A DNA stretch of 53,480 nucleotides from Paracoccaceae bacterium Fryx2 (GTDB taxonomy: Bacteria > Pseudomonadota > Alphaproteobacteria > Rhodobacterales > Rhodobacteraceae): positions 57,501 through 110,980 of the forward strand of contig JAVSGI010000004.1 of NCBI GenBank assembly GCA_032334235.1, given 5' to 3'. Shown piece by piece: positions 36,151-43,694 of this stretch (the stretch's first letter is position 1; each line of letters begins with the position of its first letter). Made by a program: the position numbers and the translations under genes. Under the pieces are notes generated by a model. That model did no database searches. It had not been told where the DNA came from and was given only the letters and a program-made list of their open reading frames with translations.

Positions 36151-36377
36151 CAGAAAAATCCTCCGTTGATGGGCGCGTCGGTGGGCAGAATGGTCACGCC
36201 AGGGTCACCCTGATTGCCTTGCGCGCCTTGAGGTCCGCGCAAACCGTCTGGCCCGGGCAGACCCAGCAGGTGGACAGACACCGGCGCTGTGGCCAAGCGC
36301 AGGGTGATCGGCGACAGCGCCGAGACGCGAATACGAATGGGTCCGGTCTGGAGCCGTAAATCGAGCGCGGCTGTCAT
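36150..36377 (-). CDS. Small phage protein with collagen-like Gly-X-Y tract
   Basis: A 75-residue protein. Residues 39-60 contain seven Gly-X-Y triplets (GLPGPDGLRGPQGAQGNQGD), a pattern known from collagen-like regions of tail fibres. The N-terminal half is beta-prone (IRIRVSALSPITLRLATAPV). It lies directly before the HxH fibre gene (1-nt overlap) and may form a trimeric linker of the fibre. Confidence 0.75.
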   Translation of the reverse strand: MTAALDLRLQTGPIRIRVSALSPITLRLATAPVSVHLLGLPGPDGLRGPQGAQGNQGDPGVTILPTDAPINGGFF

Positions 36378-36381
36378 GACA

Positions 36382-36744
36382 TCAAAGTCCCCGTGTCACC
36401 GATTGCTGAACCGGGATTTCCAGCGAGAAGCCAAGCGGGCGCTCCGGGGTGAGATCAGTGCGGACAAAATCCACAACCACGCTGCCGGGAATGAGGGCAG
36501 CCGTCACATCCGCTGCCACCACAATCTCGAGGGTGTAATCATCGATGCGTATGAGGCTGCCGGTTGCGCTCAAAAGGGTGGCAATCACCTCCAGTGCTGC
36601 CAAACGCATCCGCATTTGGGCTGCCAAGACGCATGCCTGCGGAAAGAGCGCGGCATCTGCTTGCAACTGCAAACGATACTCATAGCCAATTAGAATGACT
36701 GGACCTTCCAGCGTGGAGACCCCGCCTGTCGACAGCCCCGTCAT
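36382..36744 (-). CDS. Hypothetical phage structural-region protein
   Basis: A 120-residue protein (start ATG 36744, 4-nt overlap with the Rz1 stop; a start at 36759 is also possible). It is rich in beta-strand-like segments (GPVILIGYEYRLQL, YTLEIVVAADVTAALIPGSVVVDFV). I do not recognise the family. Its position between the lysis genes and fibre genes suggests a virion or fibre accessory role. Confidence 0.65.
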   Translation of the reverse strand: MTGLSTGGVSTLEGPVILIGYEYRLQLQADAALFPQACVLAAQMRMRLAALEVIATLLSATGSLIRIDDYTLEIVVAADVTAALIPGSVVVDFVRTDLTPERPLGFSLEIPVQQSVTRGL

Positions 36745-36941
36745 GGCCGCCACCCGCAAAGCCGCGCGCCGGTCTCATTATGGGTCAGGATTTGGAATGC
36801 AGTGCCATCCGTCAACTGATCGGCGCGCGAAGGCAGGATGGGCATGGCCCAATCGCAATCGGCGGGGGCGCGCAGATCAATCCCGCATCCAGCGAGCAAG
36901 ACGGCGCTTGCGCTCAGCGTCAGGCAAAACCTCAAGCTCAT
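36741..36941 (-). CDS. Rz1-like outer-membrane spanin (lipoprotein)
   Basis: A 66-residue lipoprotein with a signal peptide and lipobox (LLAGC, lipid cysteine at residue 19). The mature part has CDWAMPILPSRADQLT, then QILTHNETGARLCGW, a form I know from Rz1-type spanins of siphophages. It starts within the Rz gene in a different frame (overlap 36877-36941). With Rz it should link the inner and outer membrane during lysis. The larger frame reaching 37040 has no signal peptide, so I chose ATG 36941. Confidence 0.85.
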   Translation of the reverse strand: MSLRFCLTLSASAVLLAGCGIDLRAPADCDWAMPILPSRADQLTDGTAFQILTHNETGARLCGWRP

Positions 36942-37125
36942 GGCGGATGTCCTTTGCAATGGTGAGAGAGCGAATGCGGGCTTCTGCCTGTTTGACAGCA
37001 AGATGTGCGCGCGCCTGCGCCCGACCTTTGGCGAAGGCAATCCATAGGGCTGAGATCGTAATCGCCGCTAGCGCCAGACCCAAGCGCAGCCGGGTCCCCA
37101 AACGGAGCAGTGTGCCTAGGATCAT
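36877..37125 (-). CDS. Rz-like inner-membrane spanin
   Basis: An 82-residue protein with one N-terminal membrane segment (LGLALAAITISALWIAFA, about residues 15-32) and a charged helical part thereafter (AHLAVKQAEARIRSLTIAKD), the usual Rz plan of an anchored periplasmic coiled coil. Its ATG overlaps the endolysin stop (ATGA), and it overlaps Rz1 by 65 nt. It is shorter than lambda Rz (153 aa). Confidence 0.8.
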   Translation of the reverse strand: MILGTLLRLGTRLRLGLALAAITISALWIAFAKGRAQARAHLAVKQAEARIRSLTIAKDIRHELEVLPDAERKRRLARWMRD

Positions 37126-38054
37126 GGCGTTTTCCCCAACCGGTGATCCTCGATCCGGGCGGCACGGGATTTAACCGCAAAGACGATGATGGCGAGGAAA
37201 AGCACGGCACCCAGTAGGGGGAGGATCGTGGCTGCATGCGCCCCAAGCCCGACCAAGTCCAACACCCGGGTCGCGAGATCGCGCCCATCTTCGGCCTGTG
37301 TGATCAGAGGCGCCAGATCGGTCAGGGCAATCCCCGCTGATCCGGCAGCACCAAGCGCAATCTGCGCATTGGCGGCGGTGACAATGCGCGAGGCGTTGGG
37401 CTGGCCAGAGGCGCGTTCAGGGCTGACCGCGCGCGGCTTTGCAGTCTCAAGGGCTGCGACAAAAGCGGCGTCAATCACCGGCTCCAGCGGCAGGCCGTGG
37501 TCAGCGCGAAAGGCCAGAACAGCGCCCCTGGTGCGACTGCCCATCACACCATCAACCGCGCCCACTTCATGATAGCCAAGATCGCGCAACATCGATTGCA
37601 CCGCCTTGATCGGGGGCGGACGACGTGAGGCGGAAGCTGGCGCGCGGCGAAGGCCGATCAGCTTTGAGACCGGATAGCGCTGCACGCTGACCGCATCACC
37701 CTGATTGCCGCCCAAGGCAAACAGCCACTTGCCTTCAACACAGTCGATAAAAAAGACATGGCCCTGCCAAGCCGAGGTGCCACGCGGGATGATGCCGATA
37801 TCGCCTGGACGCACTGCTGCGAGATCCACAGCCTCACCCCAATCCAGATAGGAGCGCGCGGTCAGTTTGCGGGAGGAGCGGATCCCGGCTTTCTCAAGGC
37901 AATGCCCCACAAAGGCCGCACACCAGGCCACGTCGTCATGCTCGACCCAATCTTGGCCGATGGTGGCGTACATCTCAATGATCTTGGGGTTGTTTGCGGC
38001 CCCCGGTCCTTCGGTGGTGCCGATGTAGCTTCGGGCGATTTCAAAAGCGGTCAT
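37122..38054 (-). CDS. Endolysin: amidase-like, with peptidoglycan-binding domain and C-terminal membrane segment
   Basis: A 310-residue lysin. The N-terminal domain has VAWCAAFVGHCLEKAG (nucleophile cysteine about residue 45) and GHVFFIDC, a TIGR02594-like cysteine hydrolase. Residues about 150-205 (AVQSMLRDLGYHEVGAVDGVMGSRTRGAVLAF) are a PG_binding_1 domain. The C-terminal part has a membrane segment (ATILPLLGAVLFLAIIVFAV). ATG 38054 is preferred over the frame start at 38162. A C-terminal anchor is unusual and could tie the enzyme to the inner membrane until holin action. Confidence 0.87.
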   Translation of the reverse strand: MTAFEIARSYIGTTEGPGAANNPKIIEMYATIGQDWVEHDDVAWCAAFVGHCLEKAGIRSSRKLTARSYLDWGEAVDLAAVRPGDIGIIPRGTSAWQGHVFFIDCVEGKWLFALGGNQGDAVSVQRYPVSKLIGLRRAPASASRRPPPIKAVQSMLRDLGYHEVGAVDGVMGSRTRGAVLAFRADHGLPLEPVIDAAFVAALETAKPRAVSPERASGQPNASRIVTAANAQIALGAAGSAGIALTDLAPLITQAEDGRDLATRVLDLVGLGAHAATILPLLGAVLFLAIIVFAVKSRAARIEDHRLGKTP

Positions 38055-38070
38055 GTCTTTGTCCCATGCA

Positions 38071-38098
38071 AAAGGAAACACCGCCCGAGGTTGGGCGG
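38071..38098 (-). terminator. Possible attenuator hairpin before the endolysin gene
   Basis: On the minus strand CCGCCC-AACCTC-GGGCGG (38098-38081) forms a strong 6-bp stem followed by TGTTTCCTTT. It lies between holin and endolysin. The same region can pair differently (ACACCGCC with GGCGGTGT over 18 nt). It may reduce transcription of the lysis genes, but the T tract is weak. Confidence 0.4.
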
Positions 38099-38195
38099 CG
38101 CTTGGCGGTGTGATTGTTGTTGGAGCAGCTTGGAATCTGCGCCACTGGGATGGACGCAGCACAGCTGAAGGCTGAGACCCCGCCCGCCCCGTGCG

Positions 38196-38507
38196 TTACT
38201 TCTTGCGGCCCAGCCAGGACGCCAGCAGCGCCTCAGCCCCGCGGGGCCCAAGATAGGCGAGGGTTGCCACAAAGCCTGTCGAGACGGGTTGCGCGAGGCC
38301 GATGTAATTCGCCGCAGCCTCGCCAATCAGCGCCATACCAACGGCAACGGGGATTTCCCACAGGAGCTCCTTGCCAAAAAAGCGGCGCCGTCCGAGTTTC
38401 ACCTCGCCTGAATGCCACATCAGCCGTCCGGTCAGCGCACCGATCAGGGTGGTGACAGCGCCGCCGAATACCGAATTGATCATGTCGATAAACCCACCAT
38501 CATTCAT
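38196..38507 (-). CDS. Phage holin
   Basis: A 103-residue small membrane protein. Predicted membrane stretches are about residues 10-28 (NSVFGGAVTTLIGALTGRL), 48-66 (EIPVAVGMALIGEAAANYI) and a weaker one at 70-92. The C-terminus is basic (WLGRKK). Such proteins make the holes that release or activate endolysin. It overlaps the S74 fibre gene upstream by 4 nt; the endolysin gene follows after 141 nt. Confidence 0.82.
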   Translation of the reverse strand: MNDGGFIDMINSVFGGAVTTLIGALTGRLMWHSGEVKLGRRRFFGKELLWEIPVAVGMALIGEAAANYIGLAQPVSTGFVATLAYLGPRGAEALLASWLGRKK

Positions 38508-39160
38508 CGGCGTGCCTCCTCTATTGCCGCAACCCGCGCGGTCAGTTCTTTGACGGCCTCAATCAGAAGGCCTGTGATATTGCCGTAAGCAACGGACAAT
38601 TGTCCTGTCTGATCTTCCCGCACGACCTCGGGCAGAACCGGTTTCACCTCTTGCGCCACCACGCCGATCTGGCGGGTCCCATCCATAGTGAAGCGCACGC
38701 CGCGCAGAGCGCAAACCAGCGCCAGCGCATCTGGGATGGTCTCAATGTCAGATTTCAGCCGCGCATCTGACGAGGAGACGAAGTTTGGGGCGGTGACAAT
38801 TCCGGTGAATGTCGCCCCCGTGAGCGCCGCCTTGCCTGCAATCGTGGCGTCATAATCCACTGCGGCTTTTGTCGCCATTGTGCCAAGCCCGAGGTTTCCC
38901 CGCGCCTGCGCCGTATTTGCCAACCCTGCCAGATTGCCTGCAGCATCCAAAAGTGCGTCCCAGCCTGTGTTTGTGGCATTGCGCCGCCGCAGCACCGGCG
39001 GCGAGGCAGAAGTGTCGACCCAGAGCATACCCGCAATTGCTGCGGTCGGTGCCGTCGCCCCGGCGCTCGTGGAGTGTAAGGCGGCGATCACCTCGTTGAT
39101 CCGGGCGCGCACAGCGGCTCCGGCATCATTGGTGATTGCAAAACTCGATGTCTGGGGCAT
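38504..39160 (-). CDS. Second tail fibre protein with S74 chaperone domain
   Basis: A 218-residue protein. The first half is a short fibre part (FAITNDAGAAVRARINEVIAAL, TAAIAGMLWVDTS, ARGNLGLGTMATKAAVDYD). The last 95 residues form an S74 domain with the cleavage motif SDARLKSDIETI and then IGVVAQEVKPVLPEVV and VAYGNITGLLIEAVKEL. It is related to, but clearly different from, the copy at 34310-34903. It probably forms a second fibre type or chaperones the HxH fibre. Confidence 0.88.
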   Translation of the reverse strand: MPQTSSFAITNDAGAAVRARINEVIAALHSTSAGATAPTAAIAGMLWVDTSASPPVLRRRNATNTGWDALLDAAGNLAGLANTAQARGNLGLGTMATKAAVDYDATIAGKAALTGATFTGIVTAPNFVSSSDARLKSDIETIPDALALVCALRGVRFTMDGTRQIGVVAQEVKPVLPEVVREDQTGQLSVAYGNITGLLIEAVKELTARVAAIEEARR

Positions 39161-39260
39161 TCAGGGCTTTCCGTTCTGTATCAAGTCTTCTTGCGGGGTT
39201 TCGCGTTGGGGGCGCAGCCCACAGGCAGCGAAAGCGCGCGCGTTGTGAACGCAAAGCCCC

Positions 39261-41807
39261 TCAGGCGACCTCATCGGCATAAAGCCGCAGTTGGGAGACG
39301 ATGGGCGTATAGGACGCATCCTTGGTGGAGAGATAGGCCCGGGCCTCAACAGCGCGGGCTTCGATTTCATGGTTGTCGAGCCGACCCCAAGGGCCCCAAT
39401 TGGGGCTGCTGTTTGGGTCGTCATCAGTTTCGCGGATCTCGAACAGCACGTCGATTTCAGCCCCGGCCGCGCCGTCAAAGTCGGCCCATGTGTCCATGAG
39501 TGCTGTGCGCGCATCGATCCGGTCGTTCAGTGCCAAGGCTGCAACGCCGATCTCAGAACGCAGCCGCACGCGTTTGACGGCCCCAAGATCGAGCCCGGCA
39601 GCAAAATCGTATTGCCCCTCCATTGCCGTGACCTGTGTGACGCCGCCAGTTGTTGCGGTCGTCAATGTCAGGTTTGAGCCCACAACCTGCAGACCCGTCT
39701 TTGCGCCCACGAACCCAGGATCGGCCTGCAGATAGGCCAAGGTCGAGAAGGCCAAGACCTGCGCGCCTTTAGTAGACACGCGAGTTTCCGGGCCCGCTCT
39801 GCCGCCACTGTCCTCTGCCCTGATCAGGTATGTCCCGGGCTTCAGAGGCACCACGGCAATAGCCTCACCGCCACCGACCCGGTCCATCGAATAGCTGTCC
39901 GACCAAGTCGCCGTGACTTCTTTCGAATGGCGGATCACGATATTGCCACCAACCCGCACATCAGGATCAACGGAGCGGGCCCATTTCAGGATGGCAAGGC
40001 CACCCGCGGTCTGCAGCGTGAGGCTTTCCAGCCTGGCTGGAGGTGCTGTCAGGCCGAGGACCTCAACTGACGCGGTTTGCCAGACCGACGACACGCCCAG
40101 CACCGAGATCGCTTTCACCCGGAATTGCCACCCCCCCGGCGCAATATCGCGGATCTCAAGGCTGGTGCCATCGGTGCGGCCATAATCCAGCCAATCAGCG
40201 CCTACACTCTGCCGAGCCTGCAATTGATAGCCAGCAACAAAGCCTGAAGGGGCTGCCTCCCAGGCAACGCGCGCCAGAACCTTGAGCCCGCCACCATCGC
40301 GGGTGATATAAAGATCCTCTGTAACCGTGGGCGGCCCCGGCGCTGGAACATCATAAGCATTTGGAAGCGCCGTGCGCGGGGCCGCGGCATAAATCTGTGC
40401 CTCGCTTGCAGCCCAGTCGTAAACCAAGAGCGAGGTTTCGCGCAGGACCAGTTCTGGCAGCAGCAGTGCCGCATCACCCGAGGCCGCAAGATCAAGACTG
40501 ACGCCCTGCACCTCAAACGGTTTGGCAGCAAAGCCCCAACGGGCGTAGGACAGTGTCACCACATCACCGACTGTGGCCGCCCAAGCGGACAGCTTGCCCG
40601 ACAGTCGCACCGTCATTTGACGCCGCGCACGCTCCAGCTCGATCTTGGCCAGCCGCTGCGCCATCGCAGCAGAGATGGTGAAGGGCAGCGAGATATCGCG
40701 CCATTTCTGCTCGCCGCCGTCTTCCGCCAAATAGGCAGCACTGGCATAGGCTGGAAAGTCATCGGGCTGCCAGTCATTCTCGGGGCTTACGAACTGTCCG
40801 CGCACCCCGTTGAAGTTTGACGACATCGTCACGCGCGTGGCCAAGGTCAAACCGGCCTCGCGAACATGATCTGAGGTCAGCGCCACGGACGGTGCGCGCC
40901 AGGCCCCTGCGTGAATGCGCCAAGCCCCACCCGAGAAAGCGCAGCGTCCGGCGAAGGATGTCAGCAACCCCTCGATAATGGTTTTGGGAACCTCGGAGAG
41001 CGTGATGACACCGTTGCAGGCATAGCGCGGTTCCGTCCCACCCCCTGCGAGTGCCACCGGCTCGTCGCAGATGTTGGCCGCCTCAATCAGGGCCATCTCA
41101 TCAATGCCGTCAAGTTGCCCGATCCGTGCGCCAATGCCCCATGTGGTGTTTGACATATAATCGGCCAAGCAAAGTGCGGGGTTTTCGCAATAAACAGACG
41201 CTTGGATGCGCGGATCCCAAATGTCATTCTTGCCCTCAAGATCCACTGTGATGTTTGGAATGCCGCCCGGGTAGGCGTCTTGGTCATAGGTCAGCCGCAG
41301 ATGGATTGCAGCGCAGCCCCGCAAGCGGTGGTTCTCGGTCCATTTGTCAGGCAGTGCTGCTTTCAGCCCCGCAAACGCGGTCTGGTTGGCATCGCCCAGC
41401 TTCTTCTCGATTGTTACTTTGCCCGCCCAGCGACCTTGCGCAGCCCCCGCAGCATTCAGCGCGACCTCGCCTTCAAAATAAACAGCGCCGATGGAGTTAA
41501 CCCGGTGCGTCGCCAGCACGATCACCAAATCAAGATATGTGTTGTCTGACCCTGAGGAGTTCAGAAACACGATAACCCCGCCCTTGCGGGTGCGGCCGTA
41601 CACCAGATCGCGCGGCACCACGGGTTCGCGGATGGTCACCGTGCGGTTTTGCAGCGTCGCCTGCGGCTTTGGCATCAAAGCCTGTGCTGCATAAGACAAC
41701 AGCAGCGTACCACCGATCCGGATCAGGGCCGCGCCAATACCACCTGCGGCCAATACCCCACTGATCGCCCCCGCTACGGCGACGACGGCTGAGACGATGA
41801 AGGGCAT
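39261..41807 (-). CDS. Tail tip attachment protein, J-like (host specificity)
   Basis: An 848-residue central tail fibre/tip protein. The N-terminus has hydrophobic helices (VSAVVAVAGAISGVLAAGGIGAALI). It then has VVPRDLVYGRTRKGGVIVFLNSSG, LAdymsnttwGIGARIGQLD and the long hub region. Residues about 510-600 hold fibronectin type III-like segments (GGGLKVLARVAWEAAPSGFV, APGGWQFRVKAISVLG). The C-terminal 200 residues form the receptor-facing part. ATG 41807 (MPFIVSAVV) is preferred over the frame start at 41846, which overlaps the upstream gene. It likely sets host range. Confidence 0.9.
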   Translation of the reverse strand: MPFIVSAVVAVAGAISGVLAAGGIGAALIRIGGTLLLSYAAQALMPKPQATLQNRTVTIREPVVPRDLVYGRTRKGGVIVFLNSSGSDNTYLDLVIVLATHRVNSIGAVYFEGEVALNAAGAAQGRWAGKVTIEKKLGDANQTAFAGLKAALPDKWTENHRLRGCAAIHLRLTYDQDAYPGGIPNITVDLEGKNDIWDPRIQASVYCENPALCLADYMSNTTWGIGARIGQLDGIDEMALIEAANICDEPVALAGGGTEPRYACNGVITLSEVPKTIIEGLLTSFAGRCAFSGGAWRIHAGAWRAPSVALTSDHVREAGLTLATRVTMSSNFNGVRGQFVSPENDWQPDDFPAYASAAYLAEDGGEQKWRDISLPFTISAAMAQRLAKIELERARRQMTVRLSGKLSAWAATVGDVVTLSYARWGFAAKPFEVQGVSLDLAASGDAALLLPELVLRETSLLVYDWAASEAQIYAAAPRTALPNAYDVPAPGPPTVTEDLYITRDGGGLKVLARVAWEAAPSGFVAGYQLQARQSVGADWLDYGRTDGTSLEIRDIAPGGWQFRVKAISVLGVSSVWQTASVEVLGLTAPPARLESLTLQTAGGLAILKWARSVDPDVRVGGNIVIRHSKEVTATWSDSYSMDRVGGGEAIAVVPLKPGTYLIRAEDSGGRAGPETRVSTKGAQVLAFSTLAYLQADPGFVGAKTGLQVVGSNLTLTTATTGGVTQVTAMEGQYDFAAGLDLGAVKRVRLRSEIGVAALALNDRIDARTALMDTWADFDGAAGAEIDVLFEIRETDDDPNSSPNWGPWGRLDNHEIEARAVEARAYLSTKDASYTPIVSQLRLYADEVA

Positions 41808-41821
41808 GGGGTTATCCCGTG

Positions 41822-42232
41822 TTATGTTGGCCAGGCAAGCCGGCAAGACGTTAAAGCTGCAAAAGAAAGCCCCTCTGGCGTGATGCCAACGGCCGTGGCG
41901 CCAATCACCACGCCAAAACCAAGGCCTGTGTCCGCCAGCACAATATCGCCCCGCTGGGCCAGCAGCGGCGTCTCGCGCGGCGCACCGAGCAGTGCGTGCC
42001 CCATGTCTTCCAGCGAGGCCCAGCCAAGACGACGCATGATGCGCGCGCCGCCAAGCGCAGTGCTGTAGCGTCCGCGCCAGAGGGCCGCCACATCCTCACC
42101 GCCGGTCAGGGTCATGCGGGTCTCAAAAGCAAAGGTTGGGCAGTCGTGGAGGCCCCAAGCGAAGGTTGTTACACGTGCTGCGTCGATCGCTTCTGCGAGG
42201 TGGCGTTCCCAATTTTCGATGTGAGGCATCAT
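41822..42232 (-). CDS. DUF6950-like tail tip assembly protein
   Basis: A 136-residue protein typical for the gene just before J in this phage type. Recognisable features are WERHLAEAIDAARVTTFAWGLHDCPTFA (a C-x-T/N-F element as in NlpC/P60-like folds), and RGDIVLADTGLGFGVVIG. Its role may match lambda gpK (peptidase-like tail protein). AAGGAAAA precedes the double ATG. Confidence 0.8.
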   Translation of the reverse strand: MMPHIENWERHLAEAIDAARVTTFAWGLHDCPTFAFETRMTLTGGEDVAALWRGRYSTALGGARIMRRLGWASLEDMGHALLGAPRETPLLAQRGDIVLADTGLGFGVVIGATAVGITPEGLSFAALTSCRLAWPT

Positions 42233-42273
42233 TTTTCCTTGCCCATCTAAGCGTGGCGCGCCAATTTTGCGGC

Positions 42274-42531
42274 ATGCGCGCCTTTGATTTTCCTTTTGAG
42301 ACTGTCGAGATCAGCTGCCCTGTCTGCGGTCGCTTCGGGCGCTATTCCAAAGAACGTTTTGTGGAGCGTGTTGGTGCGAATACGCCGCTGCCCACAGCGC
42401 TCGACATCATTGCCGAAGATTGCCCCGAAGACCGGCCGAGCCTCACGAACATGCAGGGCCGCTGCCGGGCCAGCTATCCACAGCTTATCCAGATGAATAG
42501 TCCCTCAAACCCGGCCAACTCCGCAAATTAA
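42274..42531 (+). CDS. Small plus-strand zinc-ribbon-like protein, possible moron
   Basis: An 85-residue protein on the strand opposite to all other phage genes here. It has CPVCGRFGRYSKERFVERVG near the start and CPEDRPSLTNMQGRCRASYP near residues 52-71, so two Cys pairs may hold zinc. The family of similar small proteins is known to me from alphaproteobacterial phages and genomes, without function. ATG 42274 is chosen because the sequence before it is antisense to the DUF6950 gene. It overlaps the end of the next minus-strand gene by 4 nt. Confidence 0.7.
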   Translation: MRAFDFPFETVEISCPVCGRFGRYSKERFVERVGANTPLPTALDIIAEDCPEDRPSLTNMQGRCRASYPQLIQMNSPSNPANSAN

Positions 42532-43088
42532 CCGCGTCCCCAGGTAATCTCCCGGTCTTGAATGGCGGTGACATATTCAAAGCCAAGATCGCCTGGATAC
42601 AGCACCTGCTGGCTTTCATGGGTATAGCGCCAGGTCCGCGTCACGGTCAGGTCGATCAACCGGCTTTCATAGCTGATGGTAATCGCGCAGCTGTCAGCAT
42701 CATCCTTGATTTCTGGTACATCAAGACGGCCCGAGAAGGCCTGCACCGGATCGGCGATGATTTGGCCTGATTCAGACAAAAGCCCGAGCCAGATCCGGCC
42801 TGGCAAACCTTGCCGCGCCTCTGCAATGGCCATTTGCACCAGATCGAGCGGTACGCCAGACAACGAGACCGCCGTGCCACCCGCCACGACCTCGCCGGTT
42901 TCATCAAGGGCACCGATGCCCAGAAGCGATCCCGCGCCAGCCCAAGTTTGGCCGTTCCAGCCGATCTCGCCCAGCCCCGACCAAATCCGCACCCAGCCTG
43001 TGGCGAATTGGCCCTCAAAAAAGATAACCGGGCGAAGGTGTTGCTCTGCCAGCGCCGCAGCAAAAGCGGCGGTTACATCTCGGCTCAT
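42528..43088 (-). CDS. Phage tail tip protein, unknown family (186 aa)
   Basis: A protein with mixed beta content (FFEGQFATGWVRIWSGLGEIGWNGQTWAGAGSLLGIG; VQAFSGRLDVPEIKDDADSCAITISYES). Its place between the tape measure region and the J gene matches the lambda M/L/K area, where proteins build the distal tail. I cannot name its family. It ends WRYTHESQQVLYPGDLGFEYV..., a form known from hub proteins of several siphophages. Confidence 0.8.
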   Translation of the reverse strand: MSRDVTAAFAAALAEQHLRPVIFFEGQFATGWVRIWSGLGEIGWNGQTWAGAGSLLGIGALDETGEVVAGGTAVSLSGVPLDLVQMAIAEARQGLPGRIWLGLLSESGQIIADPVQAFSGRLDVPEIKDDADSCAITISYESRLIDLTVTRTWRYTHESQQVLYPGDLGFEYVTAIQDREITWGRG

Positions 43089-43106
43089 GTCAGATTTCCT
43101 CGCAGT

Positions 43107-43694
43107 TCAAAGCGCCTCTCGGGCTGAGATCGTAAACCGGTGCTGATCCGCCCGGCCAATGACCGTCGGCACCGGCGCCGTTAGCCGAAGAAGAACGGAC
43201 GGGGCATTCAGGCCAATCGGCGTGCCAACCTGAACAACAGCGCGCAAGGACGGCACAAACGCCAGTTCGGCCTCGCTACCCACTGGCGTCACATCCGCCG
43301 TCAATTGATAAAGCCGTGTCGTCGCGTCCAATCCCAACTGGAAAAAATCCCCTGCGCGCAGGCCGAGTCCCCAGCCTGCCGTGTGTAGCGTTGCGCTGCC
43401 CGCCGCCTGCATCTCAGTAACATAAGGATTACCCGCCCCCGCCAGCACCTCAATCGTTGGGTCGGGAAACAGGAACCGCCCCCGCAAACCACCCAAAGCG
43501 GCAAAGAACGCAGACAGGCTGCGGCCATTGGCGCCTTGCGTCACCGCCATTTCAATCTGGTACTCCCACCATGATGCGCCCCAGTCTTGGATTTGCGACG
43601 TGCCGGTAAAGGGTGAGCGTGCCTCGGCCACGGAAGTAACCAGCTGCCGCTCAAGTGCGGACACCAGCACCAGCGGCAACACTGGAATTGTCAT
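43107..43694 (-). CDS. Phage tail protein following the tape measure, unknown family (195 aa)
   Basis: A soluble, beta-rich protein with SQIQDWGASWWEYQIEMAVTQGANGRSLSAFFAALGGLRGRFLFPDP near residues 35-80. This resembles distal tail adaptor proteins next to the tape measure gene, but the family is not certain. It overlaps the tape measure stop by 4 nt, showing coupling. Confidence 0.8.
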   Translation of the reverse strand: MTIPVLPLVLVSALERQLVTSVAEARSPFTGTSQIQDWGASWWEYQIEMAVTQGANGRSLSAFFAALGGLRGRFLFPDPTIEVLAGAGNPYVTEMQAAGSATLHTAGWGLGLRAGDFFQLGLDATTRLYQLTADVTPVGSEAELAFVPSLRAVVQVGTPIGLNAPSVLLRLTAPVPTVIGRADQHRFTISAREAL

